Shown: positions 1 through 9,462, counted from the first letter of the stretch. The stretch: DNA of 20,000 nucleotides from Stramonita haemastoma (GCA_030674155.1 CM060337.1:48209280-48229279), one strand, 5' to 3'. Notes: a model not told the origin generated them from the letters alone. Numbers and translations are program-made.

Positions 1-258
1 CAGCCGGTGCTTATCCCGGTTTCTGTGGCGATAAGCGACTGAGAGTCATAGACTCCCCCCTGGATAGGACGCCAGTCTATCGCAGGGTTAACCCCAACAC
101 AAGGTTGGTACCCCCTTTTACACCTGGGTGGGGTGAGAAAATAGCCGTAAAGTGCCTTTTCCAAGGGCACAGCGCCATAGCCGAAAGCTGGGATCGAACC
201 CGCAACCTTTAGATTACGAGTCCAACGCCCTAACCACTAGACTTCAGCGGCGGCTGGG
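1..258 (-). mobile_element. tRNA-derived SINE, family A copy 1 (left-truncated by window edge)
   Basis: On the minus strand the element starts with a tRNA-like head at about 190-258. Box A reads TCTAGTGGTTAGGGCGTTGG and box B reads GGTTCGATCCC. Between them is an anticodon-type arm with five pairs and loop CTCGTAA, whose anticodon would be CGT (Thr-like). A non-tRNA body runs to position 1. The same body and head recur at 3005-3266 in the same orientation. Acceptor-stem pairing is degenerate, so this is a SINE head rather than a working tRNA gene. Confidence 0.85.
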
Positions 259-359
259 CCTACCATTGGTGAACCTCAAAGCGCTACCGGAGGAACGAAA
301 AAAGAAAAAACAACAACAACGAAATGAAAACATGGATTTTAGACATTAATTAAATGCGT

Positions 360-1300
360 CCAGACAATATGACAGCAATCATGACACAGGGCTTGATGTA
401 ACCCTAGATGCTCTTTGTGTTGTACTCCCTGGATACGGTAGGTCTGATACGTCACAGCCCTGTCGAGGACAAACTTCAAGATGTCACACCAGTTATGCAA
501 TACCAGTTGGATAGAACACAGGTTTGATATATCTCTACATGTTGTAATTTTATCCCGTATGACACACTTTTGAATACATGGCCTTATGCGATATACCCTT
601 TCTGACTTGCTGGCTTGACGTACAAAAGTATTTGCATTGCTTCTTCATTATACACTCTGGAAACAAATTCTATTCTGACACAGTTTTGACAGATCAAGAA
701 TCCGTTAATTATGAATGTACCCTAAACTATAGGACACAAGTTTGATATGTATCAAGCCCACTGTAAGATTTATACTATATGTTCAAGTTTGACATATCAA
801 TGTTCGTCATGGAATGTGTCTTATTATGACACATACTCTACAAGAAACAGGGTTAACGCGCGAAACATCTACATCATAATTATGGTCTTTTGGTGACAAA
901 ACATGTCTTGTCTACTTTACGGTGTGTGACACGCTGGCACAATGGGAACTCGTGTGTGACACATCAAACCATGCATACCTATATAGCGCAGGTCTAAGAG
1001 TGAGTGACTCAACAGGTCTGCTTATGCACACATTAGGCAGATGGTGCAACAGACATCTTCAACGAATATGAAAGTTCAGAATTCTAATCAGTCAATTTAG
1101 AAGCCGCTGGATTAGAATATTCGTACTTTCATACTCAGTATTCTCACTGCTAAGCCAAAACTGAGGATGAAAATGCAATGAGTCATATGAAGGAACAGAA
1201 GTCATGTAGTCAAAATAATTATATTTCAAGATCTCCATCCTCAAAATCTGATTCAAAATAACAACAACAAAAAAAGATTTCCGATCACAGAAAAATGAAG
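360..1300. other. Unassigned AT-rich intergenic sequence
   Basis: No exon, SINE head or tandem array is recognised apart from the hairpin at 1067-1133. Short diverged motifs of the form GACACARGTTTGATAT recur irregularly (near 382, 514, 677 and 733). Confidence 0.6.
1067..1133. other. Imperfect inverted repeat / 67-nt hairpin
   Basis: The arms at 1067-1089 and 1110-1133 are reverse-complementary over about 23 bases with a few mismatches (TATGAAAGT...ATTCTAATC). They are separated by a 20-base loop. This could be a small-RNA hairpin, a remnant of a palindromic element, or chance in AT-rich DNA. Confidence 0.6.
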
Positions 1301-1304
1301 ATGC

Positions 1305-1505
1305 CAGTGACAGACGCTAGAGCGGAGTGGTTAAGACCGTTTGACTTCAATCTCTTGAGCCCATAAAGTCCTGGGTTTAAATCTCGGTGTTTGCCCCGGG
1401 TGAATTCAAGGGTGGGGACTTTTACCATATCTCAGGTCAACTTCAAGTACAGACCTGCCAGTGCCTTCATTCCCTTCGTGTGAATACACACACAGAAAAG
1501 AAAAT
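1305..1505 (+). mobile_element. tRNA-derived SINE, family E (type II tRNA-like head)
   Basis: The head begins near 1315 with an A-box-like GAGCGGAGTGGTTAAGACCG. It has an extra-arm-like segment CTCTTGAGCCCATAAAG and a B-box-like GGGTTTAAATCTC, an arrangement typical of Leu/Ser-type tRNAs with a long variable arm. A body of about 110 bases follows and ends in an A-rich tail, AGAAAAGAAAAT. It is a single copy in this window, so the element limits are approximate. Confidence 0.65.
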
Positions 1506-1698
1506 ATGCACACTTACGATTCCATAATTCATGCCAACGTTAGGTGGGTTAAGGAAATACGAACGTAGTCAGCATGTGTCATGTACAAAAAAGAATCTGC
1601 TCTGAATGTGGGAATGTGTGGGCTGAAAGCAGTGGACAGACCTTGTGGAGAACTATGAGCACAGGAGAAGACCAGGCACTACACACCCCGTCCGGTAA

Positions 1699-1865
<167 letters not shown>

Positions 1866-1929
1866 GACGTAATTATGTAATGAGTGATATTGGTTATTTC
1901 TCAGTGGCCAACTATATCGTGATTGAGCT

Positions 1930-1931
1930 CG

Positions 1932-1965
<34 letters not shown>

Positions 1966-2021
1966 CACCACACACACACACACACACCACACACACCCAC
2001 ACACACACACACACACACACT
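1930..2021. repeat. (CA)n microsatellite
   Basis: CA dinucleotides with scattered AC/CC interruptions, 70 bases from the (GA)n tract. Confidence 0.97.
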
Positions 2022-2242
2022 GGATGGCTTTATCACAAGAAACCCCCTAAAGTGTTACTTACAAAAAAAAACCACACCATCTGAAAACCTAAACATTAAC
2101 TTCGACGCACCGCATCTTCTACATATACACGTGCATCAACCAAAGACAGTAAAGCACTGGCAAGTCTGCACAAAAAGTTGACCAAGGAGAGCATGATCTG
2201 CAAGATCGCAAAAAAAAATCCCCACTGTTAAGTCCACCAGGC

Positions 2243-2355
2243 ATCGCCAAGATTTGATCCCAAGACCCGAACTGAAGAGGCCTAGGGACTATAGGCCTGT
2301 AGGGAAGACACGTTGTGTTCTCTTGTCCACTGAGCCAGCGTGGCTATCACAGATG
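2243..2355 (-). mobile_element. Degenerate tRNA-like SINE fragment
   Basis: On the minus strand there is an A-box-like TGGCTCAGTGGACAAGAG and, about 60 bases on, a B-box-like GGGATCAAATC. Body and tail are not distinguishable. This is probably the head of an old SINE; evidence is limited to the two box motifs. Confidence 0.4.
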
Positions 2356-2539
2356 CAGAGCACAACCCACTCAGCACAGGTAGAAGGCACAGGAAAGGCA
2401 AATAATGCAGTGATGCTGCTTCTGTTGTTTCTCAGTGCCAACTGGATCATCAATCCATCGCCTTCAATGTTCCAGGAATGAAGTAGACACCCCAAAAATC
2501 TTTCTTTCGCTCAATGATCAGTTTTGACAATCTCGTTTG

Positions 2540-2777
2540 AACACGCACGCACGCATGGATGCACGCATGCACGCACACACACACACACGCACACGCACAC
2601 GCACGACGCACGCACGCACGCACGCACACACGCACCAGCACACGCACGCACACAACACGCACACACGCTAATGCACGAGCGCCACACACACACACACACC
2701 ACCACCGCACGCACGCACGCACACCACACAAACACACACACACTGTTTAAACACACACACACACATACACACACACC
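2540..2777. repeat. (CA)n / (CACG)n compound microsatellite
   Basis: A mixture of CACA and CACGCACG (GCAC tetramer) repeats, richer in CpG than the other CA tracts in the window. Confidence 0.95.
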
Positions 2778-3004
2778 GTAAACTCGCAAATTAATTCTTA
2801 CAGAGTGTATTAAATACATTTATATACATGTACATACATATTTGTGGAGTTTGTATTGAAGTTGAAACCCTTAAGATAAAAAAACCCAAACAACCTTAGC
2901 AATATAAACACCTTCCCCCAACTTATCTAAGGATTTCTTTATAAAAAGAGAATAGGTATAAGCATGGGTTAAGTTAAAAGTCAGTCCCGAGCCTACGCGT
3001 CCAT

Positions 3005-3266
3005 CAGGCCGGTGCTTATCCCGGTTTCTGTGGCGTTAAGCGACTGAGAGTCATAGACTCCCCCCTGGATAGGACGCCAGTCTATACGCAGGGTTAACCC
3101 CCAACACAAGGGTTGGTACCCCTTTTAACACTGGAGATGGTGAGAAAATAGCCGTAAAGTGCCTTTTCCAAGGGCACAACGCCGCATACCCCGAAAGCTG
3201 GATCGAACCCGCAACCTTTAGATTACGAGTCCCAACGCCCTAACCACTAGACTACAGCGGCGGCTA
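3005..3266 (-). mobile_element. tRNA-derived SINE, family A copy 2
   Basis: This is a near-identical copy of 1-258 with only scattered substitutions and one-base indels. The tRNA(Thr-CGT)-like head is at about 3197-3262 and the same body begins at AGGCCGGTGCTTATCC. Two similar copies within 3 kb indicate a family that was active fairly recently. Target-site duplications are not obvious by eye. Confidence 0.87.
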
Positions 3267-3410
3267 AGCTGGGTAACAATGTAAAAGAACAGAACAAATC
3301 AAGCAATAAAAATAAATAAATGCAATGTTCCAACAATATGTAAACAGGTTAATACATAAACGATATATTTTATCATCTGCAATCGGCTTTGTTTCTCTGG
3401 CATCTAAGCA

Positions 3411-3864
3411 TTGTACTGTACTGTACTGTACTGTACTGTACTGTACTGTACTGTACTGTACTGTACTGTACTGTACTGTATTTTTTTGTATTGTATTTTC
3501 TACTTCTTTAAGTCACAGAAGATTTTTCTAGATAAAATTCTAGCTGCTCTTTTTGGGGAGTGTGCGTCACAACAGAAGCACCGTTACCCCTGAAAAAAAA
3601 TCCTGTTTGTATGCGTAGTTGCTTCCCCTTAATTAAGAGTGGCTTTTCCCTACATGATTTTACCCTGAACAACTCTCTTTATGTTGTGGGTTCTTTTACG
3701 TGCACCGTATTTCTGTGGCACACAGGACTCCGGTTTTCTTGTGTAACCCGAAAGACTAGCACCCAGACCACCAGTAGATGGGGGAAAATCTCTGGCTCAA
3801 ATGGGAATCGAACCCACTATTCCTGCTTTCTAGGCCAGTGCATTACCTTTAGACCTCTGATCTA
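3411..3864 (-). mobile_element. tRNA-derived SINE, family B, near full length, with (CAGTA)n tail
   Basis: The minus-strand head at about 3795-3864 has an A-box-like TCTAAAGGTAATGCACTGG and a B box GGTTCGATTCC. A body of about 300 bases follows, ending AAATACAATACA and a run of about 14 pentanucleotides (TACTG on the plus strand, 3411-3480). A second, head-less copy lies at 5867-5998 with the same body end and the same pentanucleotide tail. That defines the tail as part of the element rather than a chance microsatellite. Confidence 0.8.
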
Positions 3865-3869
3865 TCTAC

Positions 3870-4190
3870 TTTCGCTACAAATATAAGAAAAAGAAACAAA
3901 AAAACCCCAAAGAAAATAAACAGAGAAATAAGCCAACGCAAACTAAACTACATAAAATACCGATACATGCTTATTTTAACATATGCAATAAAGAGCAACA
4001 CTGAATAAAGCAGATATAAAAAATGGATTCTGATTTATTGTATATAGGTGGTCCAACAGGCGTCACAGATAATCTATATAAAAAAAGGTTTCACAAAAAA
4101 CAACAACTGAAGAATGAATACAGAAGGAGACAGAAACATATAGGGCTAGACTAAACAGATCATAGGTGGTGGTGGAGGTTTGAGTGTGAT
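3870..4190. other. Unassigned AT-rich sequence downstream of the gene
   Basis: No homology or structure is recognised. TTTATT at about 4034 would read AATAAA on the minus strand, but it is more than 1.2 kb from the SLC26 stop, so I do not call a poly(A) site. Confidence 0.5.
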
Positions 4191-4194
4191 GGTA

Positions 4195-4236
4195 GTGTGT
4201 GTGTGTGTGTATGTGTATGTGTGTGTGTAGGAGGGG

Positions 4237-4314
<78 letters not shown>

Positions 4315-4318
4315 AGAT
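4195..4318. repeat. (GT)n then (GA)n compound microsatellite
   Basis: GTGT/GTAT repeats change to GA repeats at about 4231. The tract directly abuts the GATTT tail of the family C SINE. Confidence 0.95.
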
Positions 4319-4630
4319 TGATTTGATTTGATTTGATTTGATTTTTATATCGAGGATAATGGAATAAGCACTCTTGTGCTTTTTTACCTCCAGTCCCCGT
4401 GTTATGCAGTTTTGTAAATGTTATCTGTTTTTCACCGGCACACGATGGCCTACTCTTACGAAAAGCAGAACAGGATTTAACGTGTGCACAAGATGTTCTG
4501 CGTGCGTTCGCACACGGGGCCTCGATTTAAAGTCTCATCTGAAGGACTTTTTGGGGAGAGTGGAGTCAGCACTGATGTTAACTCCAGGAGAAAAATCTCC
4601 TCAACCAGAATCGAACCCGGGTCGTTAAAT
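4319..4630 (-). mobile_element. tRNA-derived SINE, family C copy 1, (GATTT)n end
   Basis: The copy matches 14190-14500 along most of its length, for example TTATATCGAGGATAA, TCTACTCTTACGAAAA and GGGGAGAGTGGAGTCAGCAC. On the minus strand the B box reads GGGTTCGATTC at about 4607-4617. The rest of the head is lost into the adjoining CG/GA repeat. The tail end carries five GATTT pentamers (4319-4343). Confidence 0.78.
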
Positions 4631-4639
4631 TGCCAGCAC

Positions 4640-4647
4640 GCGCGCGC

Positions 4648-4729
<82 letters not shown>
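4640..4729. repeat. (CG)n/(GA)n microsatellite
   Basis: A short CGCGCG run followed by about 80 bases of pure GA, which truncates the head of the family C SINE. Confidence 0.95.
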
Positions 4730-4732
<3 letters not shown>

Positions 4733-4912
4733 TAAAGATTTCAGGCCAAGCCATGTCTTAAGTCAGACCTTGTAAACATTCCTATATCAAATTAGTCAAT
4801 GAACACCAAAATCTTTAAAACATGGAATATAGGGAAAAAGCCCACGCACAAAATACCCTAAATAACAACACAAAAAATCTGTATAAAAAACATACTACAC
4901 ACTACTACACGA

Positions 4913-5054
<142 letters not shown>

Positions 5055-5251
5055 TAGGCAGACAGATCAAAAGAATCAGAACTACAAAAAAAAAATAAAT
5101 TCTAGAACCCTCCACTTCCCACTACCGACCCAACATACCCCCACCCACCCCCTATACTGTTCTCCCCTCCACCCCCCCACCCCCACACCCCCTCTACACC
5201 CAACAGGAGGAGATGGCAGACCCTGCCCTGCTGACACTTTCCCCCCTACTA
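5055..5251. other. Probable 3' UTR start of the SLC26 gene
   Basis: A C-rich stretch immediately beyond the stop codon at 5252. There is no splice or poly(A) signal I can support. Assignment as UTR rests only on position. Confidence 0.45.
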
Positions 5252-5801
5252 CTACAGCCGAACACAGCAGGTCTCTGAGGTCTGGGCTTTATGCAAAGCG
5301 TCCAGGACGGAATAAAACATCTTCTCCTTGCCCACGCTCTCCACAAACCCAGCGCGCTCTAGAGTACCCAGGGTACCCTCGGGCACCTCCGCTAACCACA
5401 CCTCCACCCCTACCCGGGAATATTGCGTCATCACCAGTTTCAGCATATCCACCCCCGCAACGTCTATGTAGGTCATGGCCGAACAGTCCAGGATCACGTG
5501 ATGGGGCACGTGACTGGCTTCTTCTTCCTCTTCCTTCCCGTTGCAGACGACAAGGACAGGGGGTGGGTCCCCGCTCGGCGTTTTGATGAGGATGGCGGGG
5601 GCGTCGGGGTTGTTGTTGCCGTTGTTGCTGTTGCCGCCGTTGTCTTCCAGGGGTAAGGATTCTTTGGTGGAGGCGGGGTCAAGGTCGGGGTCAGGGACGA
5701 TGGTGTCCCTGTCAGTGGAGACCGAGGATGGGTTCAGCACCAGGGTGAACAGCTGGCTTTTGAAGCGCTCTTGGGTAGCGAAGTAGAGCGCTGACTCGAA
5801 T
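5252..5801 (-). CDS. SLC26 transporter, C-terminal STAS domain exon with stop codon
   Basis: The acceptor is GGTGTGCAG|ATTCGA and the stop is TAG at 5252-5254. Translation continues the STAS domain: FESALYFATQERFKSQLF, then a long intervening loop of about 75 residues rich in Asp, Pro and Asn (NNGNNN) with a five-Glu run. STAS core signatures follow: HVILDCSAMTYIDVAGVDML, VGVEVWLAEVPEG, LERAGFVESVG and FYSVLDALHKAQ. The STAS domain is cytosolic and in known members mediates regulation and partner binding. The loop sits where SLC26 proteins carry their variable insertion. The protein ends CVRL, a possible C-terminal PDZ ligand; human SLC26A6 ends in TRL. The reading frame is intact for the full exon. 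Downstream I see no clear AATAAA on this strand within several hundred bases. Confidence 0.95.
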
Positions 5802-5866
5802 CTGCACACCAGATCGTGAAAGATTAAAAAAACAATGAACTAGTTGTTATGCATTTGCTGTAGTGT

Positions 5867-5998
5867 AACTGTACTGTACTGTACTGTACTGTACTGTACT
5901 GTACTGTACTATATTGTACTGTACTATATTGCATTGTATTGTATTTTCTACTTCTTTAAGTCACGGAAGATTTTTCTAGATAAAATTCTAGCTGCTCT
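5867..5998 (-). mobile_element. SINE family B, 5'-truncated copy with (CAGTA)n tail, in intron 5
   Basis: The block TATTTTCTACTTCTTTAAGT and its continuation through AAATTCTAGCTGCTCT is nearly identical to 3493-3551. It is joined to the same TACTG pentanucleotide run, here with some TATTG variants. The tRNA head and most of the body are missing, as in 5'-truncated retroposition. Confidence 0.78.
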
Positions 5999-6218
5999 GG
6001 TGGTGAAAATTGTTGGTGATAGCAAAACAACAGGAATAAGCTTTGAATTAGGAAAGCAAAGGTGATTTGCTGATGTTAGAAGTACAGGTATGAAGTGAAG
6101 CCTCAAAGGAAAATCGTTTATTGTCTTAGCATAATTTTACGTGGGAAATTCAGGCTGACCATTCCACAGAGAGAGCAAGGACAGAAATTAACTGTGCTGG
6201 GTGGGGGGGGGGGGGGGG

Positions 6219-6640
6219 CAGGGTAGCCAAGTGGTTAGAGTGCTGCACTTGCAATTTGAAAGCCAGAATTGAACCTGGCTTTGAGCCACCACCAAGACGC
6301 CCGTTAAAGGGGATTTCATCAATACCAACTTCTTAGCCAAAAGTCCCTCAGATGAGAATTTATAAACCAAAGGGCCCTGTGTGTGAATGCATACAGATCA
6401 TCTGCACCCATGTTAAAGCTTGGTCTGCCTTCCAGAAGAGTAGACCATCATACCGGTCAGAATGGATAACCAAAAAAATAAAATAAAAAATGTATACATG
6501 GTGTCATGGTTAGAAATCATCCCTGAAATTGGAATATGGCTACCGTAAGGTGAACCCCTCCCCACCCATCACATAAGCAGAATTCTCACCTTTGGCAAAC
6601 CTCATAGCTCTAACTGAGGAAGCAAAGAAAAATCAAATAA
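6219..6640 (+). mobile_element. tRNA-derived SINE, family D copy 1, in intron 5
   Basis: The plus-strand head GGTAGCCAAGTGGTTAGAG (A box) is followed by a decayed B box GAATTGAACCTGG. The body contains ACGCCCGTTAAAGGGGATTT and GTAGACCATC, then an A-rich stretch near 6466-6490. A second conserved block follows (TGGAATATGGCTACC; CAAACCTCATAGCTC...CTGAGGAA). Both halves recur in the same order at 8515-8935, so the two blocks belong to one element family. Confidence 0.72.
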
Positions 6641-7314
6641 AAAACAATCTCCTGTCTGTATGCACATTTACTTTACACCAAAATCTTTTTTTGCCAGGGA
6701 CAAACTCTCTCCTTACTGCAAGTTCTTCACATGTGTTTCATACATCTAGCACATGGCACCTCAGTTATCAGCTTACTCAAAATACTGGCATCCAGACCAC
6801 CATATATGGTCTAGTGAATTGCAGAAAAGTCCAACCCAAGATGTTTCCCTTCTGAAACAAGTGCATTATGGCAAAATCATCAGACAGCAATGGTATAGGT
6901 AGTAATATTAGTAGTAGTAGAAGGAGGGTCAGCAGCAGCAGTACTTGTGATAGATACAGTAAAAGTTGTAGTAACAGAAGCAGCAGCAACTGACAATGGT
7001 TCCTAGGAACAGTGGCTGAAACATTCGATGAAAACCTATGACAGTTTTGATATGACATTATATCAATTATCACGGTCCTTTTGGAATGACAGTTTATGTA
7101 ACACCAAGAAATCTGCACAAAAGAAATGTTTTATAGATTTACAATACTCTTATGGCAGTTATTTGCAAACAGAAAGCCTTTTTTTAATAGGCAGAGTAAA
7201 TATAATATTGTAACCATCATTACTGCAAAAAGAACTGATCTGAACAGATCCACTCTTTCTACTCACTTGCACTTATGCACCCATGTATATACACTGTCTT
7301 GTGCAATCATATGA
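6641..7314. other. Intron 5 sequence without recognised features
   Basis: The only structure is a patch of AGT/AGC trinucleotides at about 6898-6990. No STAS or transmembrane coding block is found, and the flanking exons join in phase without it. Confidence 0.6.
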
Positions 7315-7378
7315 GCACACACACATGTGCATGGACACACACACACAACACACACACACACACACACCACACACACAG
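7315..7378. repeat. (CA)n tract beside the exon 5 donor
   Basis: On the transcript strand this is a (GT)n tract beginning about 15 bases after the GTCAGT donor at 7392. Confidence 0.93.
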
Positions 7379-7392
7379 AGCAGTGAACTGAC

Positions 7393-7643
7393 CTGAAGAC
7401 TTTCACGCCAGGAAGAGGACTGACCCCTTTACGATTCAGAGCCAACACAAGATCTTCATTGGTCGCCTTGCCCAGTAGCGTCCCGTTGGCCAACTGACCA
7501 ACCACCATCACTGTGATCATGGAGAAGACCACGCCCACCAGCAGACCAATGTCAAGGTCGCCAAAGACACCGAAGACAGCAGTCACCACCCAGATGAAGA
7601 AGTCGGCTTTGTTGACGTGCCATAGAGACTTCAGGTTACGTAT
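7393..7643 (-). CDS. SLC26 transporter, last TM helices and start of STAS domain
   Basis: This exon has 251 nt. The acceptor is TGTCTCAAAG|ATACGT and the donor is GTCTTCAG|GTCAGT. It encodes IRNLKSLWHVNKADFFIWVV, TAVFGVFGDLDIGLLVGVVF and SMITVMVVGQL, then the STAS entry segment LPGVKVFR. The match is to the SLC26 TM13-TM14 block, where SLW..nKaDl.iW...f..... and DlglL are conserved, followed by the first STAS strand (GVKVFR). No frame damage is seen. The last two bases, AG, join the A of the next exon to complete Arg. The first 36 bases and the acceptor form the first of four tandem 73-bp copies (7608-7894), so several nearly equal acceptors precede the true one. Confidence 0.93.
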
Positions 7644-7894
7644 CTTTGAGACAAAGTCAAAAGCATTTGTTGTCATACAGTTTGTTGACGTGCCATAGAG
7701 ACTTCAAGTACATATCTTTGAGACAAAGTCATCAACATTTGTTGTCATACAGTTTGTTGACGTGCCATAGAGACTTCAGGTTACGTATCTTTGAGACAAA
7801 GTCAAAAGCATTTGTTGTCATACAGTTTGTTGACGTGTCTTAGAGACTTCAAGTTAGTATCTTTGAGACAAAGTCAAACATTTGTTGTCATACA
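7608..7894. repeat. Four tandem 69-73-bp copies spanning an SLC26 3' splice site
   Basis: Copies start at 7608, 7681, 7753 and 7826. Copies 1 and 3 are identical over 73 bases. Copies 2 and 4 share variants such as TTCAAG and AACATTTG, which points to duplication of a dimer. Each unit contains the minus-strand acceptor CTCAAAG and the first 36 bases of exon 7393-7643. Only copy 1 continues into the rest of the exon. Confidence 0.96.
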
Positions 7895-8514
7895 CTGCCC
7901 AACATTTTTCACATAATTATTCAATATTTTTCGCATAATCATATCACCAAACAAAACACCAGCATACAATTTCAAGCTACACGCGAAAAAAGGTTTCTAA
8001 TCTAAATTTTTCACCTAGTCAAAAGCAAAAAATCTGTTCTAGGAATACTGATTGAAAGGGATTCTTTTTCTTGTGTAATGTTGGGAACGGCTTCCCATGG
8101 GAACAATATGTTTGATTTCTAAAGAAAACTATTTTCGTTTGTTTGTTTGTTGCTAGTTCCAAAATAATTACATTGACAAATGTTTTTGAGGAACCACAGT
8201 GTTGAAAGATTAACACTTTTATAGTAGGCACCCATCAGTCTCGGAAGACTCGGGAGTTGCACTCTAGTCTTTAGAGCACAAAGCCTGGGTAAGTAAGTAT
8301 GGAGGGCAAACTGCCACCCATGCAGCAGACCCCCCCCCCCCCCCCCCGCTCCTACGCCACTGGAATGATCCATTGAAAAGGCGTCGCCGATACGAATGGT
8401 TCCAGTACCGTCGCATGAGCCACCAGAACGTTGATAACACTTTTATAATAGTGATAATAATTACTATGATTATCATGATGGTCATTACTGATATTATCTA
8501 CCATATGGGAAGGG
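7895..8514. other. Intron 4 unassigned sequence with a poly-C run
   Basis: AT-rich sequence, then a moderately GC-rich block at 8227-8440 that looks like an old interspersed repeat but has no tRNA box I can identify. A run of 17 C lies at 8331-8347 and ATTATC repeats at about 8440-8500. Confidence 0.5.
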
Positions 8515-8935
8515 GGAAGGTGGGATTCGCCTAGTGGTTAGAGCGTTGTGCTCATGATCTGATGGCGTGGTATCAAGCCACCACTGAGGCACCTGTTCCA
8601 GGGGATTTCCCCCTGGATTTTACATCAGTACCAATGCCATTCCCCTGAAAGTCATTCTGATGAGACTGAAGACCCGTGTGCAAATGCTCGCAGAACATAT
8701 TGCACACCAGTTAAAATCCGTTATGCCTTTGAAAACAATAGGCCATGCGAGCTGGTAGGAACGGATGACACAATTTAAAAAAAACAAAACGCATGTACAC
8801 TGACAAGTGTCCTGTTTAGACATCATCTAGAAGTTGGAATGCAGCTACCTTTGTGGTAGGCAAAAAAACGGTCACATACGCAAACCTCACCATTGGAGAT
8901 CCTGAGAGCTCAAGCTGAGGAACAACAACCAGAAC
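8515..8935 (+). mobile_element. tRNA-derived SINE, family D copy 2, in intron 4
   Basis: The head GATTCGCCTAGTGGTTAGAG (A box) is followed by a weak B-box region. The body includes CAGGGGATTTCCCCCTGG and ATGAGACTGAAGACCCGTG, then an A-rich tract near 8776-8790. The downstream block has TGGAATGCAGCTACC and CAAACCTCACC...GAGCTCAAGCTGAGGAA. It is diverged from copy 1 but collinear with it. Confidence 0.72.
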
Positions 8936-9011
8936 AAAAATGCTTCATAATGATTTTGATTTTCATTATCATCATGATGATTTTGACCCGATGATGCCGA
9001 ATCTGTGTTAA

Positions 9012-9332
9012 TATCGTGTCGGTCAGGTAAAAGGTAAAGTAAAGGTGTCCATAACCTAGGCGGTGTAGGGGAGCGAGGAATCAGAGACCTCAGCTTCTCT
9101 AGGGGCCAGCATATTGAGGGCGGCGCCCATCTCCTCTCCCTCGCTGCTTTACCTTCCCTGACCCTAAGAGGGCAGGTACCCATTTACAGCTGGGTGAACT
9201 GGGGGACTGTACTGAAGCCAAGGCACGCAAACGGTCACCCATCCAACTGGTAACCACGCTCGACGTTGCTTAACTTGACTTGGGGAAAAGCGAAGCGCTC
9301 TGACCACTTGGCTTAGTCGGTCAGATCAAATG
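9012..9332 (-). mobile_element. SINE with combined tRNA-like and 5S-rRNA-like head, in intron 4
   Basis: Read on the minus strand, the element opens with an A-box-like ACTAAGCCAAGTGGTCAGAG (about 9294-9325). It continues with AAGTTAAGCAACGTCGAGCG and TGGTTACCAGTTGGATGGGT GACC at about 9225-9285. These parallel the 5S rRNA internal control region: AAGCTAAGCAGGGTCGGG and TAGTACTTGGATGGGAGACC. A body of about 200 bases follows, ending in GGTAAAG/TTTACCTTTTACC-type repeats near 9030. 5S-derived SINEs (SINE3 class) are known; the tRNA-type A box placed ahead of the 5S region is the unusual part. Confidence 0.75.
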
Positions 9333-9420
9333 CAAAAAACAGTGAAGTAAGTCTACAAGTAACCACACCAGTCCATGTCCTTTTTTGCAGCCAGCACGTT
9401 AGCAGCTCACCTCCCCCCTC

Positions 9421-9460
9421 CTCCCTCCCTCCCTCCCTCCCTACCTACCTACCTACCTAC
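9421..9460. repeat. (GTAG)n/(GGGA)n repeat starting at the exon 4 donor
   Basis: On the minus strand GTAG tetramers begin immediately after the coding end (CAG at 9463) and grade into GGGA repeats. They provide several alternative GTAGGT donor motifs in a row. Confidence 0.9.
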
Positions 9461-9462
9461 CC

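Noticed and set aside
190..258. Functional tRNA-Thr gene
   Set aside because: The anticodon arm and B box are good, but acceptor-stem pairing is poor and the same SINE body follows at two loci. It is better explained as a SINE head.
3560..3886. 108-residue open frame on the plus strand
   Set aside because: It lies inside a minus-strand SINE (family B) with Pol III boxes, so it is not a gene. The same applies to the frames at 4374-4628 and 14257-14517.
5423..5786. Plus-strand frames opposite the STAS exon (also 9482-9694 and 9709-10065)
   Set aside because: They are antisense shadows of clearly coding minus-strand exons with SLC26 motifs.
9225..9285. 5S rRNA gene
   Set aside because: Only the internal control region is similar; the terminal stems of 5S rRNA are absent and SINE body sequence follows.
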